From contig CAYQUT010000010.1 of NCBI GenBank assembly GCA_964420985.1, positions 1-64,000 of the forward strand: a DNA stretch of 64,000 nucleotides. The letters are read 5' to 3'. The stretch comes from CAMCTV01 sp964420985. Its GTDB lineage: Bacteria; Bacteroidota; Bacteroidia; Flavobacteriales_D; Sanyastnellaceae. This document shows, piece by piece, positions 35,507 through 45,060 of this stretch; within the stretch, counting starts at the first letter, position 1; each line of letters starts with the position of its first letter. The notes under the pieces are model-generated. The model saw nothing but the letters and a program-made list of their open reading frames with translations, had not been told where the DNA came from and ran no database searches. The translations under genes were made by a program, and so were the position numbers.

Positions 35507-36394
35507 TCAATGAATGTGTTGGAATGCTACCCCTTCGGGGCGTTTGTGTTTCCAACGTTTGTGTGACCATAGCCAGGACGATGGCTGCTTCATGATATCA
35601 GCGGTTAACGCTTGGTTGAGTCGTTCAATGATTTGTCCTTTGTTGCAATTTTGAGGTTCCGCCTCAATGAGTTCATACACTGTTGTATAATACCCTCTTT
35701 TTACTTTGTAGATGTGGGCGTATATGATAGGAAATCCATACTCTCTGCTTATTTTTTCTGGACCATAGTAGCAGGCTGTTTCCTGATTGAGGAAGTTAGT
35801 CCAATACGATTTTCTTGGATTGGCAGGGGATTGATCGATGGCAAAAACGGGAACGATGAATTTGTCGTGGTTGTCTTTGAGGTATTGCCCAATGTCCAAT
35901 GTCCTCACCAACAGTGTTCCGAATCTACCTCGCGTAGATCGCATTTTTTCATCAAAGAATGGATCTGCAATTTTTTTGTAAATGCCCACTACTTTGTGCT
36001 TAAGATGCAACGGTCCGGTAATGGCCCAAAGCTCCCAATTGTTGTAATGTCCTCCGCATATCATCACGGATTGATTTTTTAATTCAAACGGATGAAAGGC
36101 CTCGACATTTTGATGGGTCATTCTTTTGTTGGCCTCCTTTTTTGAAACGGTAAACTGCTTGACGGTTTCAATGATGAGGTCGCAAAAATGCCGGTAGAAT
36201 CCTCGTTCTATTTTTCTTTTTTCTTGTTGTGACTTATCCGGAAACGAGCGATCGATGTTTTGACGAACCACTTTTTTTCTGTAACCTAAGATGTAATAAA
36301 GAACAACAAAGAAAAAGTCGCTGATGCGATACAATATCCAATAGGGCAATAAACTGATGGGAATCAAAAGGGTCCAGTAGAGTATGCGTGACAT
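35507..36394 (-). CDS. Lipid A biosynthesis acyltransferase (LpxL/HtrB family)
   Basis: A 295-residue inner-membrane acyltransferase with an N-terminal membrane helix. The HX4D/E catalytic motif appears degenerate or displaced; GGHYNNWELW near 110-119 supplies histidine and glutamate with the family spacing. Members add secondary acyl chains to lipid A. FAIDQSPANP near 180 is another family segment. It starts two bases after the MBL hydrolase gene, so the two are an operon. Confidence 0.85.
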   Translation of the reverse strand: MSRILYWTLLIPISLLPYWILYRISDFFFVVLYYILGYRKKVVRQNIDRSFPDKSQQEKRKIERGFYRHFCDLIIETVKQFTVSKKEANKRMTHQNVEAFHPFELKNQSVMICGGHYNNWELWAITGPLHLKHKVVGIYKKIADPFFDEKMRSTRGRFGTLLVRTLDIGQYLKDNHDKFIVPVFAIDQSPANPRKSYWTNFLNQETACYYGPEKISREYGFPIIYAHIYKVKRGYYTTVYELIEAEPQNCNKGQIIERLNQALTADIMKQPSSWLWSHKRWKHKRPEGVAFQHIH

Positions 36395-36396
36395 GA

Positions 36397-37158
36397 CTAA
36401 AAAGTTAGTTTTAGACCATCAAAGGCGAGCTGCATGTTTTGTGGCAATGCAGATTGCACGTCATCATGCAAGCCCAATTGATGGCTAATGTGGGTGAAAT
36501 AAACCTGGGGAACTTCCAGTTCTTGAGCCAAATCCATGGCTTCTGAAAGGGTGTAATGTGAAGGGTGCTTTTCGTTTCGAAGCGCATTCAAGATAAGGAT
36601 TTGACTGCCCTTGATTTTTTCTTTGGTGTCCGCACTCATGAAATTGGCATCCGTGACATAACTCAATGGTCCCAACCTAAAACCCAAGACGGGAAGTTTG
36701 AGGTGCATGACAGGTAGAGGGGTCAATGTCCAATGTCCAATATTGAAGTTTTCCTCAGTGATGAGGTGCAAATCAATTTTAGGAACACCAGGGTAATGTT
36801 GGTTCTCAAAAACATAGTTAAACTCTCGGCGCAAAGCTGTTTCTACCTGATTGGTGCAATACACCTTCATGGCTTTGTCGTAGCGGTAATTGAAAGCCCT
36901 GATGTCGTCCAATCCTGCAATGTGGTCTTTGTGTTCATGGGTAAACAGAACAGCATCCAAAGATTGAATCTCCTCTCTAAGAAGTTGTTGTCTGAAATCC
37001 GGTCCACTGTCAATGACAATGGTTTGGTGCTCATCACGGATAAGAACCGAAGTGCGCAGTCTTTGATCTTTTGGGTTTTTAGAACAACAAATGGCGCATT
37101 GACAGGCGATGACGGGTACGCCTTGAGATGTTCCTGTTCCTAAAAAAATCAATTCCAT
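36397..37158 (-). CDS. MBL-fold metallohydrolase, PhnP-like
   Basis: A 253-residue metallo-beta-lactamase fold hydrolase. The metal-binding motif is THEHKDHIAGLD near residues 74-85, and later ligands are in VMHLKLP and THISHQLG. The N-terminal cysteine cluster CQCAIC then RLRTSVLI resembles the zinc site of PhnP cyclic phosphodiesterase. Substrate unknown; a cyclic phosphate or nucleotide is a reasonable guess. A TATTTTTG box ends seven bases before its ATG. Confidence 0.85.
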   Translation of the reverse strand: MELIFLGTGTSQGVPVIACQCAICCSKNPKDQRLRTSVLIRDEHQTIVIDSGPDFRQQLLREEIQSLDAVLFTHEHKDHIAGLDDIRAFNYRYDKAMKVYCTNQVETALRREFNYVFENQHYPGVPKIDLHLITEENFNIGHWTLTPLPVMHLKLPVLGFRLGPLSYVTDANFMSADTKEKIKGSQILILNALRNEKHPSHYTLSEAMDLAQELEVPQVYFTHISHQLGLHDDVQSALPQNMQLAFDGLKLTF

Positions 37159-37196
37159 TGCGAATCAAAAATAAAGGAAAAAGCAGGCAGTATGGC

Positions 37197-37204
37197 TAAC
37201 TTTG
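37197..37204 (+). promoter_or_regulatory. Promoter -7 box of the radical SAM gene
   Basis: TAACTTTG, an exact TAnnTTTG match, ends four bases before the ATG at 37209. No clear -33 TTTG. Confidence 0.55.
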
Positions 37205-37208
37205 TGGC

Positions 37209-38513
37209 ATGTCTGAAACAAAACATCCTTGGAGAGTGCCTTTCATGGTTTATGCCGATGCAGAGGGGAATATATTTGAAGATACCCGATACGAAGCAGT
37301 AGGAAGGTCTGGGTTTGATGTGATGCCCTTGATTCCTGAGGATTTCATCGAGTTGCCTTTTGGTAGTGATTTGCTGACCTTGCCAGGTCGAAGGCCTTAT
37401 GGTTTGGACGAAACGGGGGAGATGATCATTCGTGAGGATGTTCAAGCTGTGGCGGCGCTGAATGCCCCTGCATACACCCAGTTGTATTCTGCTGCCTTTG
37501 GAACAGAGGAGGAGAATGCACCTACATTGCCGCTTTATGCTTACACGACAGTGGGATGGTTGGATGATAAGTTTTATACCACAGCCGTCAGGATAGATCC
37601 AGATGAACGTCAAGATTTGGTGAATTTTGATCGTGAAAAAATTTGGGAGGTCACCAAAGAACGCATAGCCCAACATCCGGACAATCGATTGATTCAACAC
37701 TTGGGGCAAAATTGTTCATTGCGCTATTGTTGTCCTGCAGCCCGTAATTTTTTTATGGGTCGATGGGAGTGTCCCATTCCCATTTCGCCAGCTTGTAATA
37801 GCAATTGTTTGGGTTGTATTTCATTTCAACCCAAAGAGCATGAATTGACGGCACCACAGGATCGATTGGATTTTATTCCAACAGTGGATGAAATATTAGA
37901 GTTTACCGTTCCTCACCTCGAAACGGCCGATAGAGCCATTGTTAGCTTTGGTCAAGGTTGCGAGGGTGAACCGCTTTTGGTGTGGCAATTGATCCGCGAT
38001 GTGATTGTAGAAATCAGAAAAAGAACCAAGCGCGGGATCATCAATGTCAATACCAATGGCAGCAAGCCCAAGGCTGTGGAAGAATTGATGCGGGTAGGTT
38101 TGGACAGTATCCGTGTGAGTTTGAACTCTGTTCGGAAAGACATTTATGAGGCCTACTATTTGCCCAACAATTATCAATTTGAAGACATTCGAGAATCGGC
38201 TAAAATTGTGAGACAGCATGGAGGTTGGGCCAGTATCAATTACTTTACATTCCCCGGAATGACCGATCATCCAGAAGAATTAAAAGCACTTCAAGAATTT
38301 ATCCGATACACGAACATCAGCATGATTCAGTGGAGAAATTTCAACATCGATCCTGATTGGTATCTGGGAAAACTAAACGTCATGGAGTTGCCGCAAGGCC
38401 TGGGTATCAAGCATGTGATGGACCAGATAAAGTCAGAATTCCCGCACTTGAAGTACGGCTATTTTAATCCACCACACGGTGATGCACGAGGCGCATTTAT
38501 AACCAAATCTTGA
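37209..38513 (+). CDS. Radical SAM protein
   Basis: A 434-residue radical SAM enzyme. The [4Fe-4S] motif CX3CX2C appears as ACNSNCLGC near residue 198, and FGQGCEGEPLL (a GGE-like SAM-binding motif) follows near 240. A roughly 180-residue N-terminal extension of unknown fold includes CSLRYCCPAAR, with additional cysteines. The substrate is unknown and no maturation-target peptide is adjacent. It abuts the convergent pyrophosphohydrolase gene with no gap. Confidence 0.88.
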   Translation: MSETKHPWRVPFMVYADAEGNIFEDTRYEAVGRSGFDVMPLIPEDFIELPFGSDLLTLPGRRPYGLDETGEMIIREDVQAVAALNAPAYTQLYSAAFGTEEENAPTLPLYAYTTVGWLDDKFYTTAVRIDPDERQDLVNFDREKIWEVTKERIAQHPDNRLIQHLGQNCSLRYCCPAARNFFMGRWECPIPISPACNSNCLGCISFQPKEHELTAPQDRLDFIPTVDEILEFTVPHLETADRAIVSFGQGCEGEPLLVWQLIRDVIVEIRKRTKRGIINVNTNGSKPKAVEELMRVGLDSIRVSLNSVRKDIYEAYYLPNNYQFEDIRESAKIVRQHGGWASINYFTFPGMTDHPEELKALQEFIRYTNISMIQWRNFNIDPDWYLGKLNVMELPQGLGIKHVMDQIKSEFPHLKYGYFNPPHGDARGAFITKS

Positions 38514-38924
38514 TTAGGATTCCAAGCCCATGGCTTTGGCGATGTTTGGCTTAAAATACAACTCGCTTTTCATCACCTTTCCATCTTCTCTGAAAATGGG
38601 TTGGCCATTGGCGTCCAACTTGCTCATGTTACTGCGTTGTATTTCCTCAAAAACAGGTGCCATAACGGCCTGCAATCCATGGGCATTGATGGTCCCGCAA
38701 AGGATGTAGAGCATATCGCCCAGGGCATCAGCAATTTCAACAATATCTCCATTTTGAGCGGCCTCTAAATACTCCTCGTTCTCTTCCTTCATTAAATTGA
38801 AACGCAAATTCATCTCCTTTTCCGGAATGTGAGCAGTGGGTTCTTGTCGAACAGGAAGTAAAAAAGCATGGTGAAAAGCTTTGACGTGTTCTATGGCTTG
38901 TTCTAGGGTTAATTCTTTTTTCAT
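38514..38924 (-). CDS. All-alpha NTP pyrophosphohydrolase, HisE/MazG-like
   Basis: A 136-residue protein. The metal site EExxE followed by ExxD is seen as EENEEYLEA and EIADALGDML (residues about 48-72), the layout of phosphoribosyl-ATP and MazG-type pyrophosphohydrolases. Without his genes nearby, a nucleotide house-cleaning role is more likely than histidine synthesis. A TTAATTTG near-match to the -7 box ends four bases before the ATG. Confidence 0.83.
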   Translation of the reverse strand: MKKELTLEQAIEHVKAFHHAFLLPVRQEPTAHIPEKEMNLRFNLMKEENEEYLEAAQNGDIVEIADALGDMLYILCGTINAHGLQAVMAPVFEEIQRSNMSKLDANGQPIFREDGKVMKSELYFKPNIAKAMGLES

Positions 38925-38963
38925 GGTTCAAATTAAAAGCAAATGTTTCTTATCTGGAACAGA

Positions 38964-38995
38964 TTTGATGGAAAAGCCATTAAGTAGTATTTTTG
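38964..38995 (+). promoter_or_regulatory. Complete promoter of the FkbM methyltransferase gene
   Basis: TTTG (38964-38967), 20 bases, then TATTTTTG (38988-38995): both elements of the Bacteroidota primary-sigma promoter at standard spacing. Only five bases separate the -7 box from the ATG at 39001, so the transcript should have almost no leader. Confidence 0.7.
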
Positions 38996-39000
38996 CTTGA

Positions 39001-39735
39001 ATGACTTGGAAAGAGGCGTTAAGAAAAATCTGTTGGACATTGCATTTGGATGTTACGCAAAACATGCGTTACGACCGCGCCACCTATGCTTTTTTGTCTC
39101 AGCGATTAAAGTCGAATTCCAATACCGTTGATGTCGGTTGTCACAAAGGAGAAGTATTGGAATGGATGATTCAATTTGCACCCCAAGGTTTTCATGAGGG
39201 CTTTGAACCCATCCCCTCCATGGCCAAGCAACTAAAGGGAAAATTTCAAAATGAAAAAGTTTCCATCAAAGAATTGGCTTTGAGTGATAACAGCGGATTC
39301 ACTCAATTTCATTGGGTGAAGAATGCACCAGCGTACAGTGGGATAAAGAGAAGGGCTTATGCAATGGAACATCCCGAGATTGAACACATCACAGTTCAAT
39401 GTGCTCGCTTGGATGATGCATGCGATTTGCCCAGCGTTGATTTGATCAAGATTGATGTTGAAGGAGGAGAATGGCTCGTGTTGCAAGGAAGTCAATCCAT
39501 CTTAAAAAGAGATCATCCTGATATCATCTTTGAATTTGGCAAAGGAGCTTCTGAATTTTATCAGACTACCCCAGAAATGATTTTTGACTTTTTTGACAAC
39601 TTGGGTTACCAGTTGTTTCCACTCAATCATCATTGGCAAAATTCAAAGCCATTGACCCGTAGAGCATTAACGGAATGTTTCGAAAGTGGTTCAATCTATT
39701 ATTTCTTTGCCACCGTTCATCGAATTTCATTTTAA
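39001..39735 (+). CDS. FkbM family methyltransferase
   Basis: A 244-residue SAM-dependent O-methyltransferase of the FkbM family. VDVGCHKGEVLEWM near residue 42 is the SAM loop, and LIKIDVEGGEWLVLQGS near 146 is the family hallmark. Such enzymes often methylate sugars or polyketides; the substrate here is unknown. ATG at 39001 is favoured by length; the next methionine at residue 21 would still leave the domain intact. Confidence 0.87.
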   Translation: MTWKEALRKICWTLHLDVTQNMRYDRATYAFLSQRLKSNSNTVDVGCHKGEVLEWMIQFAPQGFHEGFEPIPSMAKQLKGKFQNEKVSIKELALSDNSGFTQFHWVKNAPAYSGIKRRAYAMEHPEIEHITVQCARLDDACDLPSVDLIKIDVEGGEWLVLQGSQSILKRDHPDIIFEFGKGASEFYQTTPEMIFDFFDNLGYQLFPLNHHWQNSKPLTRRALTECFESGSIYYFFATVHRISF

Positions 39736-39765
39736 AATATTAAGTTTGTTTCCAATACCATTGCA

Positions 39766-40983
39766 ATGATCAATAGGGAGAAAAGAGCAGGAACACCATC
39801 GATGATGGTAACACAATTGACGGAGTCAGCCACCTTGGCCATGGCCCGTAAGAGCAGAGAGTTACAGCAACAAGGTGTCGCTGTGGTGAGTTTGAGTTTG
39901 GGTGAGCCAGATTTTAATACACCTGACTTTATCAAAGATGCTGCTGTGCAGGCCATGAAGGATAACATCACCCATTACCCTCCGGTGAATGGATTGGCTG
40001 ATGTGAGAAAGGCCATTGCCAATAAATTGAAGCGTGACAATGATCTCAATTATTCTCCTGAAGAAATTTTGGTTTCAACAGGTGCCAAGCAGTGCATCGC
40101 CAATGCAATATTATCATTGGTAGATGAGGGTGATGAGGTCATTATGCCGAGTCCATATTGGGTGAGCTATGCCGAGATTGTAAAAATGGTAGGGGGTGTG
40201 GTGGTTGAAGTACCGGCAGGCGTAGAGAACGATTATAAGATTACAGCGGGTCAATTGCAAAATGCCATTACGGATAAAACCAGACTGATCATCTATTCAT
40301 CACCTTGCAATCCCACGGGATCTGTATATTCTCATGCAGAATTGCAAGCTTTTGCGGATGTTATTTTGCAATATCCAGGTTTGTATATCATCAGTGATGA
40401 GATTTATGAATTGATTCACTTTGGAGAACGCCCTGTTAGCATGGCGGCCATAAAGGGCATGTGGGACAGGACCATCACCATCAATGGTGTTTCAAAAGCC
40501 TTTGCCATGACAGGATGGAGGATTGGATATTTGGCGGCTCCGAAATGGATAACAGATGCGTGTAATAAAATGCAAGGACAAGTTACCTCTGGAGCCAATA
40601 GCATTGCACAAATGGCGGCCAAGGCCGCTGTTGAGGCGGATCCAACGGTAGTGGAGGATATGGTCAAAACCTTCCGACACCGCCGTGATTTGGTTTTTGA
40701 TTTACTCAAGGATATTCCCAACATAAAAATTAATTTGCCGGAAGGGGCTTTTTATTTTTTTCCAGATGTACGTTATTATCTGGGCAAGCAATACAATGGA
40801 AAGCGAATCCATACTGCACAAGATTTGTGCATCTACTTGTTGGAAGAGCACCAACTGGCTTTGGTTACTGGCGAGGCGTTTGGTGATCCCAACTGTATTC
40901 GTATTTCTTATGCAACCAGTGATGATGCGTTGAAAGAGGCCATGCTCCGTTTAAAAAATGGATTGGCTGGACTACAAGATTGA
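39766..40983 (+). CDS. Aspartate aminotransferase-like enzyme
   Basis: A 405-residue class I PLP aminotransferase. SLGEPDFNTPDFI near residue 46 binds substrate, SSPCNPTGSVYS near 178 holds the PLP-ring asparagine, SDEIYELIHF near 208 has the PLP aspartate and tyrosine, and the Schiff-base lysine is in NGVSKAFAMTGWRIGY near 240. Length and motifs fit subgroup I-gamma aspartate aminotransferases. An exact -7 box TAAGTTTG lies at 39741-39748. The heptose kinase gene follows by one base. Confidence 0.92.
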   Translation: MINREKRAGTPSMMVTQLTESATLAMARKSRELQQQGVAVVSLSLGEPDFNTPDFIKDAAVQAMKDNITHYPPVNGLADVRKAIANKLKRDNDLNYSPEEILVSTGAKQCIANAILSLVDEGDEVIMPSPYWVSYAEIVKMVGGVVVEVPAGVENDYKITAGQLQNAITDKTRLIIYSSPCNPTGSVYSHAELQAFADVILQYPGLYIISDEIYELIHFGERPVSMAAIKGMWDRTITINGVSKAFAMTGWRIGYLAAPKWITDACNKMQGQVTSGANSIAQMAAKAAVEADPTVVEDMVKTFRHRRDLVFDLLKDIPNIKINLPEGAFYFFPDVRYYLGKQYNGKRIHTAQDLCIYLLEEHQLALVTGEAFGDPNCIRISYATSDDALKEAMLRLKNGLAGLQD

Positions 40984-40984
40984 T

Positions 40985-41962
40985 ATGAAAGACAACTTAA
41001 AAACGATAGTCGATGCATTTCCAAAACAGCGGGTTTTGGTGATTGGCGATGTGATGATTGATGCTTACTGCTGGGGAAAGGTAGATAGGATATCTCCTGA
41101 GGCTCCTGTTCCTGTAGTGGCGGTGAGTCAGTGGGACTATCGTTTGGGAGGAGCGGCCAATGTGGCTTTGAATGCGGTAGCGCTCAATGCACAGGTGGCC
41201 ATTTGTTCGGTTGTAGGAAATGACAACAATGGAAAAAGGTGTTTGGATTTGTTTCTAGAAAATAACATCGATACGAGTGCAGTAGTCAAGTCAGTCGATC
41301 GTCCAACCACAGTAAAGACAAGGGTTATTGCGGCTGGTCATCACTTGGTTCGCATAGACGAGGAAGTGACTTTTGGTTTGAATAGTGCGGAGGAAGCCAA
41401 TTTATTGCAATCCTTTGATGCAGCTTTGTCGTCTTTCCAACCAGATGTTATCATCCTAGAGGATTACAACAAAGGTGTACTCACGGCCAAAGTTATTCAG
41501 CATGTGATTGCTGAGGCCAATAGCAAGGGAATTTCAACTACCGTTGATCCCAAGAAAGATCACTTTTTATCCTATAAAAATTGCACACTTTTTAAACCCA
41601 ATTTGAAAGAGTTAAAAGAGGGTCTCAAAATGGACGTCAATCCACAAGACTCACAATCCATTCAATCGGCTTTGGCGAGTTTGCAACAAGCATTGGATTC
41701 CAAAATGAACATGGTTACGTTGTCTGAGCATGGTATCGCTATCTGGGATGGTTCCACTTTGTTTCAAGAACCCGCGCATGTGAGAAAGATTGTGGACGTA
41801 TCAGGAGCAGGTGATTCTGTTATTGCAGTAGCATCTTTGGCATTGGCTTCAGGGGCATCGAAGGATGAAATTGCTCAATTGTCCAATCTTGCCGGTGGTC
41901 TGGTTTGTGAGCGCGTTGGTGTGGTTCCCATCACAAGGGATATGCTTTACAAAGAATTTTAG
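40985..41962 (+). CDS. Heptose-7-phosphate kinase (HldE kinase domain/RfaE1-like)
   Basis: A 325-residue PfkB-family kinase. VLVIGDVMIDAYCWGKVDR and SPEAPVPVV near residues 17-45 are the RfaE N-terminal signature; DVSGAGDSVIAVA near 269 is the ATP/anion-hole motif. It phosphorylates D-glycero-D-manno-heptose 7-phosphate on the path to ADP-heptose. The cytidylyltransferase half found in fused HldE is absent, so another gene must supply it. ATG at 40985 is one base after the aminotransferase stop. Confidence 0.87.
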   Translation: MKDNLKTIVDAFPKQRVLVIGDVMIDAYCWGKVDRISPEAPVPVVAVSQWDYRLGGAANVALNAVALNAQVAICSVVGNDNNGKRCLDLFLENNIDTSAVVKSVDRPTTVKTRVIAAGHHLVRIDEEVTFGLNSAEEANLLQSFDAALSSFQPDVIILEDYNKGVLTAKVIQHVIAEANSKGISTTVDPKKDHFLSYKNCTLFKPNLKELKEGLKMDVNPQDSQSIQSALASLQQALDSKMNMVTLSEHGIAIWDGSTLFQEPAHVRKIVDVSGAGDSVIAVASLALASGASKDEIAQLSNLAGGLVCERVGVVPITRDMLYKEF

Positions 41963-41991
41963 TTTGTGAATGATGGGGAGTTGTAAATTTG
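41963..41991 (+). promoter_or_regulatory. Complete promoter of ubiE/menG
   Basis: TTTG (41963-41966), 17 bases, then TAAATTTG (41984-41991). Both are exact matches to the Bacteroidota consensus. The ATG at 41996 follows after four bases, so the mRNA is probably leaderless. The -33 box begins right after the upstream stop codon. Confidence 0.72.
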
Positions 41992-41995
41992 TCCC

Positions 41996-42727
41996 ATGTC
42001 CAATCCAGTAGTCAAGCCTTACAACCAAGGAAGTAAGAAAGAAGAAGTGGAAGCCATGTTTGATAACATCGCCCACAAGTATGATTTTTTGAATCATTTC
42101 TTCTCTCTGGGAATTGATATTCTGTGGAGAAAGAAGGCCATTCGAATGATTCGACAGTATCATCCGAAACGAATCTTGGACGTTGCCACAGGCACTGGTG
42201 ATTTTGCCATTCTCACCGCCAAACAATACAAAGAAGTAGATTCCATAACGGGCATTGACATCAGTGAAGGGATGTTGGATGTGGGTAGGAGAAAGGTCAT
42301 TGCCCAAGAATTGGAAAATATCATTCAATTCAACAAAGCAGATTCAGAAAATTTACCCTTTGCGGACAAAACTTTTGATGCGGTAACGGTTGCTTTTGGT
42401 GTCAGGAATTTTGAAAATTTAGAGCAGGGTCTCTCCGAGATGCGCAGGGTAATGGCAGACAACGGCGTCATTGCCATCATCGAGTTCTCCAAGCCCAAGC
42501 GTTTTCCCATCAAACAGCTCTTTGGGTTTTATTTCAAATTTTTAATGCCCAAGATTGGCAATTGGTTGGCCAAAGACAGCAGGGCGTATTCTTATCTTCC
42601 AGAAAGTGTGGATGCATTTCCTGAAGGGGAAGCATTCAAAACCATTTTATCCAAAGTAGGGTATTCAAAAGTTCAAATTATTTCATTGTCCGGAGGGATT
42701 GCGAGCATTTATTTTGCTCACAAATGA
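41996..42727 (+). CDS. ubiE: Demethylmenaquinone methyltransferase
   Basis: A 243-residue UbiE/MenG methyltransferase performing the last methylation in menaquinone synthesis. Hallmarks are MFDNIAHKYDFLNHFFSLG near residue 22 (quoted in part), LDVATGTGDFAI near 62 and the UbiE signature VAFGVRNFEN near 134. Bacteroidota normally use menaquinone, so menG activity is expected. It shares ATGA with the following aroA start. Confidence 0.94.
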   Translation: MSNPVVKPYNQGSKKEEVEAMFDNIAHKYDFLNHFFSLGIDILWRKKAIRMIRQYHPKRILDVATGTGDFAILTAKQYKEVDSITGIDISEGMLDVGRRKVIAQELENIIQFNKADSENLPFADKTFDAVTVAFGVRNFENLEQGLSEMRRVMADNGVIAIIEFSKPKRFPIKQLFGFYFKFLMPKIGNWLAKDSRAYSYLPESVDAFPEGEAFKTILSKVGYSKVQIISLSGGIASIYFAHK

Positions 42728-43995
42728 AGGTAACGGTTTATCCATCTGTCATTCAGGGAGCGGTTGAAGTCCCGCGCAGCAAGAGCATTGGTCAACGTGT
42801 TTTGGCGTGTGCCTTGATGGCCAATGGGGAGACCATAATTGATGGATTGCCGGATTCGGATGATTGTCAGCATGCTTTAGAGGTCATACGACAATTGGGA
42901 GCTGTTGTTCGCAATGACAACGGGAAATTGTTGGTGCGTGGAGGATATCCTTTCAATTTTCAAGCAGACATCAGAATGCCCAAAGATCGTTTGTCCGTTG
43001 GTGAGAGTGGATTGGCCGCTCGCATGTTTGGCCCCATCATTTCTTTGTGGCATGATGAAATTGAAATGGAAGGTTCGGGCACTTTGACCAAGCGTTCGAT
43101 GAAAACGATGGAGGAGTGGTTGTCGCAACTGGATGTGAAAATAGCATTGAAGAATGATATGTTGCCTGCTCGTATTCAAGGCCCGATGACGGGAGGAAAA
43201 ATAATTTCATCTTTTATCCACTCCAGCCAATTCGTCACAGGAATGTTGTTGGCTGGAGCCGTATCTAAGAAAGGGATTGAGTTGGAGTTGGAGAATATTC
43301 CAAGCAAGGGATATGTGGACACCACTATGGCAGTGGCCAAAGCATTTGGTGTCAACATCCAAGAGACGCCAACAGGTTATTGGGTGGAGGGAGGACAAAA
43401 ATACCAAGCCAGAGAAATATCAGTGGATGGCGATTGGAGTGGAGCTGCTTTTTTGTTTGTGGCTGCGGCTTTGAGTGCTGAAAATGGTTTATGGATTAAA
43501 GGATTGTCCACTGAAATTCCACAAGCCGATCAGGCTATTTTGGAGGTTTTGACCATGGCTAGGGTAAGAGTAGAAAAAACGGAAGAGGGTTATTGCGTGT
43601 ATCAGTCCAAGATTAAATGTTTTGACTTTGATGCCAACGACTGTCCAGATCTTTTTCCTATACTAGCCACTTTGGCCGTATTTGGTGATGGGCCTTCAAC
43701 CATCAAAGGTGTCAATCGATTGGCAGATAAGGAGAGTAATCGGGCCAAGGCCATTCAGCATGAGTGGGCTAAAATGGGGGTGAACACCGTTATCCGAGGG
43801 GATGAGTTGAAGATTTATCCCAAGATGATAAAGACCGCTCATGTACACGCTCATCATGATCACCGGATGGCGATGGCCCTGACCGTCATGGGACTGGCGG
43901 GTGCTGCATTGACCATTCATACCGCTGAGTCCGTCAGCAAATCTTTTCCCAATTTTTATGAAGTCATTAAGGCCATTGGTGGTCGATTGGATTGA
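42724..43995 (+). CDS. aroA: 3-phosphoshikimate 1-carboxyvinyltransferase (EPSP synthase)
   Basis: A 423-residue two-domain enzyme of the shikimate pathway, joining shikimate 3-phosphate with phosphoenolpyruvate. PRSKSIGQRVLACALMANG near residue 18 and VGESGLAARMFGPI near 99 form the substrate sites, and DHRMAMALTVMGLA near 379 is the C-terminal signature. The LAARM variant replaces the GTAMR of well-studied enzymes. It overlaps ubiE by four bases. Confidence 0.93.
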   Translation: MKVTVYPSVIQGAVEVPRSKSIGQRVLACALMANGETIIDGLPDSDDCQHALEVIRQLGAVVRNDNGKLLVRGGYPFNFQADIRMPKDRLSVGESGLAARMFGPIISLWHDEIEMEGSGTLTKRSMKTMEEWLSQLDVKIALKNDMLPARIQGPMTGGKIISSFIHSSQFVTGMLLAGAVSKKGIELELENIPSKGYVDTTMAVAKAFGVNIQETPTGYWVEGGQKYQAREISVDGDWSGAAFLFVAAALSAENGLWIKGLSTEIPQADQAILEVLTMARVRVEKTEEGYCVYQSKIKCFDFDANDCPDLFPILATLAVFGDGPSTIKGVNRLADKESNRAKAIQHEWAKMGVNTVIRGDELKIYPKMIKTAHVHAHHDHRMAMALTVMGLAGAALTIHTAESVSKSFPNFYEVIKAIGGRLD

Positions 43996-44005
43996 TTTAT
44001 TTTAC

Positions 44006-44013
44006 TACTTTCG
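44006..44013 (+). promoter_or_regulatory. Promoter -7 box of lpxD
   Basis: TACTTTCG, one mismatch from TAnnTTTG, ends six bases before the lpxD ATG. A TTG lies 16 bases upstream of it (43987-43989), slightly closer than usual. Confidence 0.45.
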
Positions 44014-44019
44014 TAACGC

Positions 44020-45057
44020 ATGAAATTCAAAGCCTCTCAGATTGCCATGATGCTCCAAGGGACCTTGGAGGGCGCCGATGTTGATGTAAGCCAATTGTCT
44101 AAAATTGAAGAAGGGAGGGAGGGTTCACTCACTTTCCTTTCTAATCCAAAATACACTCCATTTATTTATCAAACACAGGCCAGTGTAGCCATTGTAGGTC
44201 TTGATTTTGTTGCGGAGTATCCCTTGCCGGGGTCGTTGAGTCTGATTCGTGTGGCTGATGCTTACAGCGCATTTGCGCAACTGTTAGAAGCTTACAATCA
44301 ATTTATGCTTCCTCAACCCGGCATTAGTCAGCATGCCATCATTCCTCAATCTGCCCAGATTGGCGTGAATGTTCACATTGGTGATTTTGTCGTTATTGGT
44401 GAAGGAGTTGTTATTGAAGACAATGTTATTATTCAGTCCAATGTAAATGTTGGCAATCGGGTGAGCGTCGGGGAAGGATCTGTGCTGTATCCAGGAGTTC
44501 GAGTCTACCATGATTGCGTGATTGGAAAGAAATGTACCTTGCATGCCAATGCAGTAATTGGAAGTGATGGTTTTGGTTTTGCCCCGGATGCCAATGGAGT
44601 ATTCAAGAAAGTGCCTCAGATTGGCAATGTTATCTTAGAAGACAATGTGGATGTTGGGGCCAATACTTGTATTGATAGAGCTACTATGGGTTCTACTATT
44701 ATCAGAAGAGGTGTAAAACTAGACAATTTGATACAAATTGCACACAACGTTGAGATAGGGGAGAACACCGTGATGGCTGCGCAGTGCGGAGTGGCGGGTT
44801 CCACCAAAATTGGCAAGCAATGCATGATTGGTGGGCAAGTAGGATTTGCAGGTCACATCAATATCGCAGACAATACCAAAATTGCTGCTCAAAGTGGTAT
44901 TTCAGGAAATGTAAAAAGTCCAGGAACAACTCTGATGGGCACTCCCGCATTTCCGGCCATGGAGTACAATAAGTCATATGTTTATTTCCGTCGTCTCCCC
45001 GCCATGAACCAAATGCTTGATCAGTTTAAGAAATGGATGGATGGCCAATCCAAGTAG
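44020..45057 (+). CDS. lpxD: UDP-3-O-acylglucosamine N-acyltransferase
   Basis: A 345-residue lipid A enzyme that adds the N-linked hydroxyacyl chain to UDP-3-O-acylglucosamine. The N-terminal uridine-binding domain (FLSNPKYTPFIYQT near 40-53) precedes a left-handed beta-helix of hexapeptide repeats (about 105-320). The catalytic histidine lies in LIQIAHNVEIGENT near 241. The length is that of LpxD. A methyltransferase gene starts three bases after its stop. Confidence 0.95.
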   Translation: MKFKASQIAMMLQGTLEGADVDVSQLSKIEEGREGSLTFLSNPKYTPFIYQTQASVAIVGLDFVAEYPLPGSLSLIRVADAYSAFAQLLEAYNQFMLPQPGISQHAIIPQSAQIGVNVHIGDFVVIGEGVVIEDNVIIQSNVNVGNRVSVGEGSVLYPGVRVYHDCVIGKKCTLHANAVIGSDGFGFAPDANGVFKKVPQIGNVILEDNVDVGANTCIDRATMGSTIIRRGVKLDNLIQIAHNVEIGENTVMAAQCGVAGSTKIGKQCMIGGQVGFAGHINIADNTKIAAQSGISGNVKSPGTTLMGTPAFPAMEYNKSYVYFRRLPAMNQMLDQFKKWMDGQSK

Positions 45058-45060
45058 TCT

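Noticed and set aside
37149..37709. 186-residue minus-strand open frame
   Set aside because: Antisense to the N-terminal part of the radical SAM gene; no recognisable motif.
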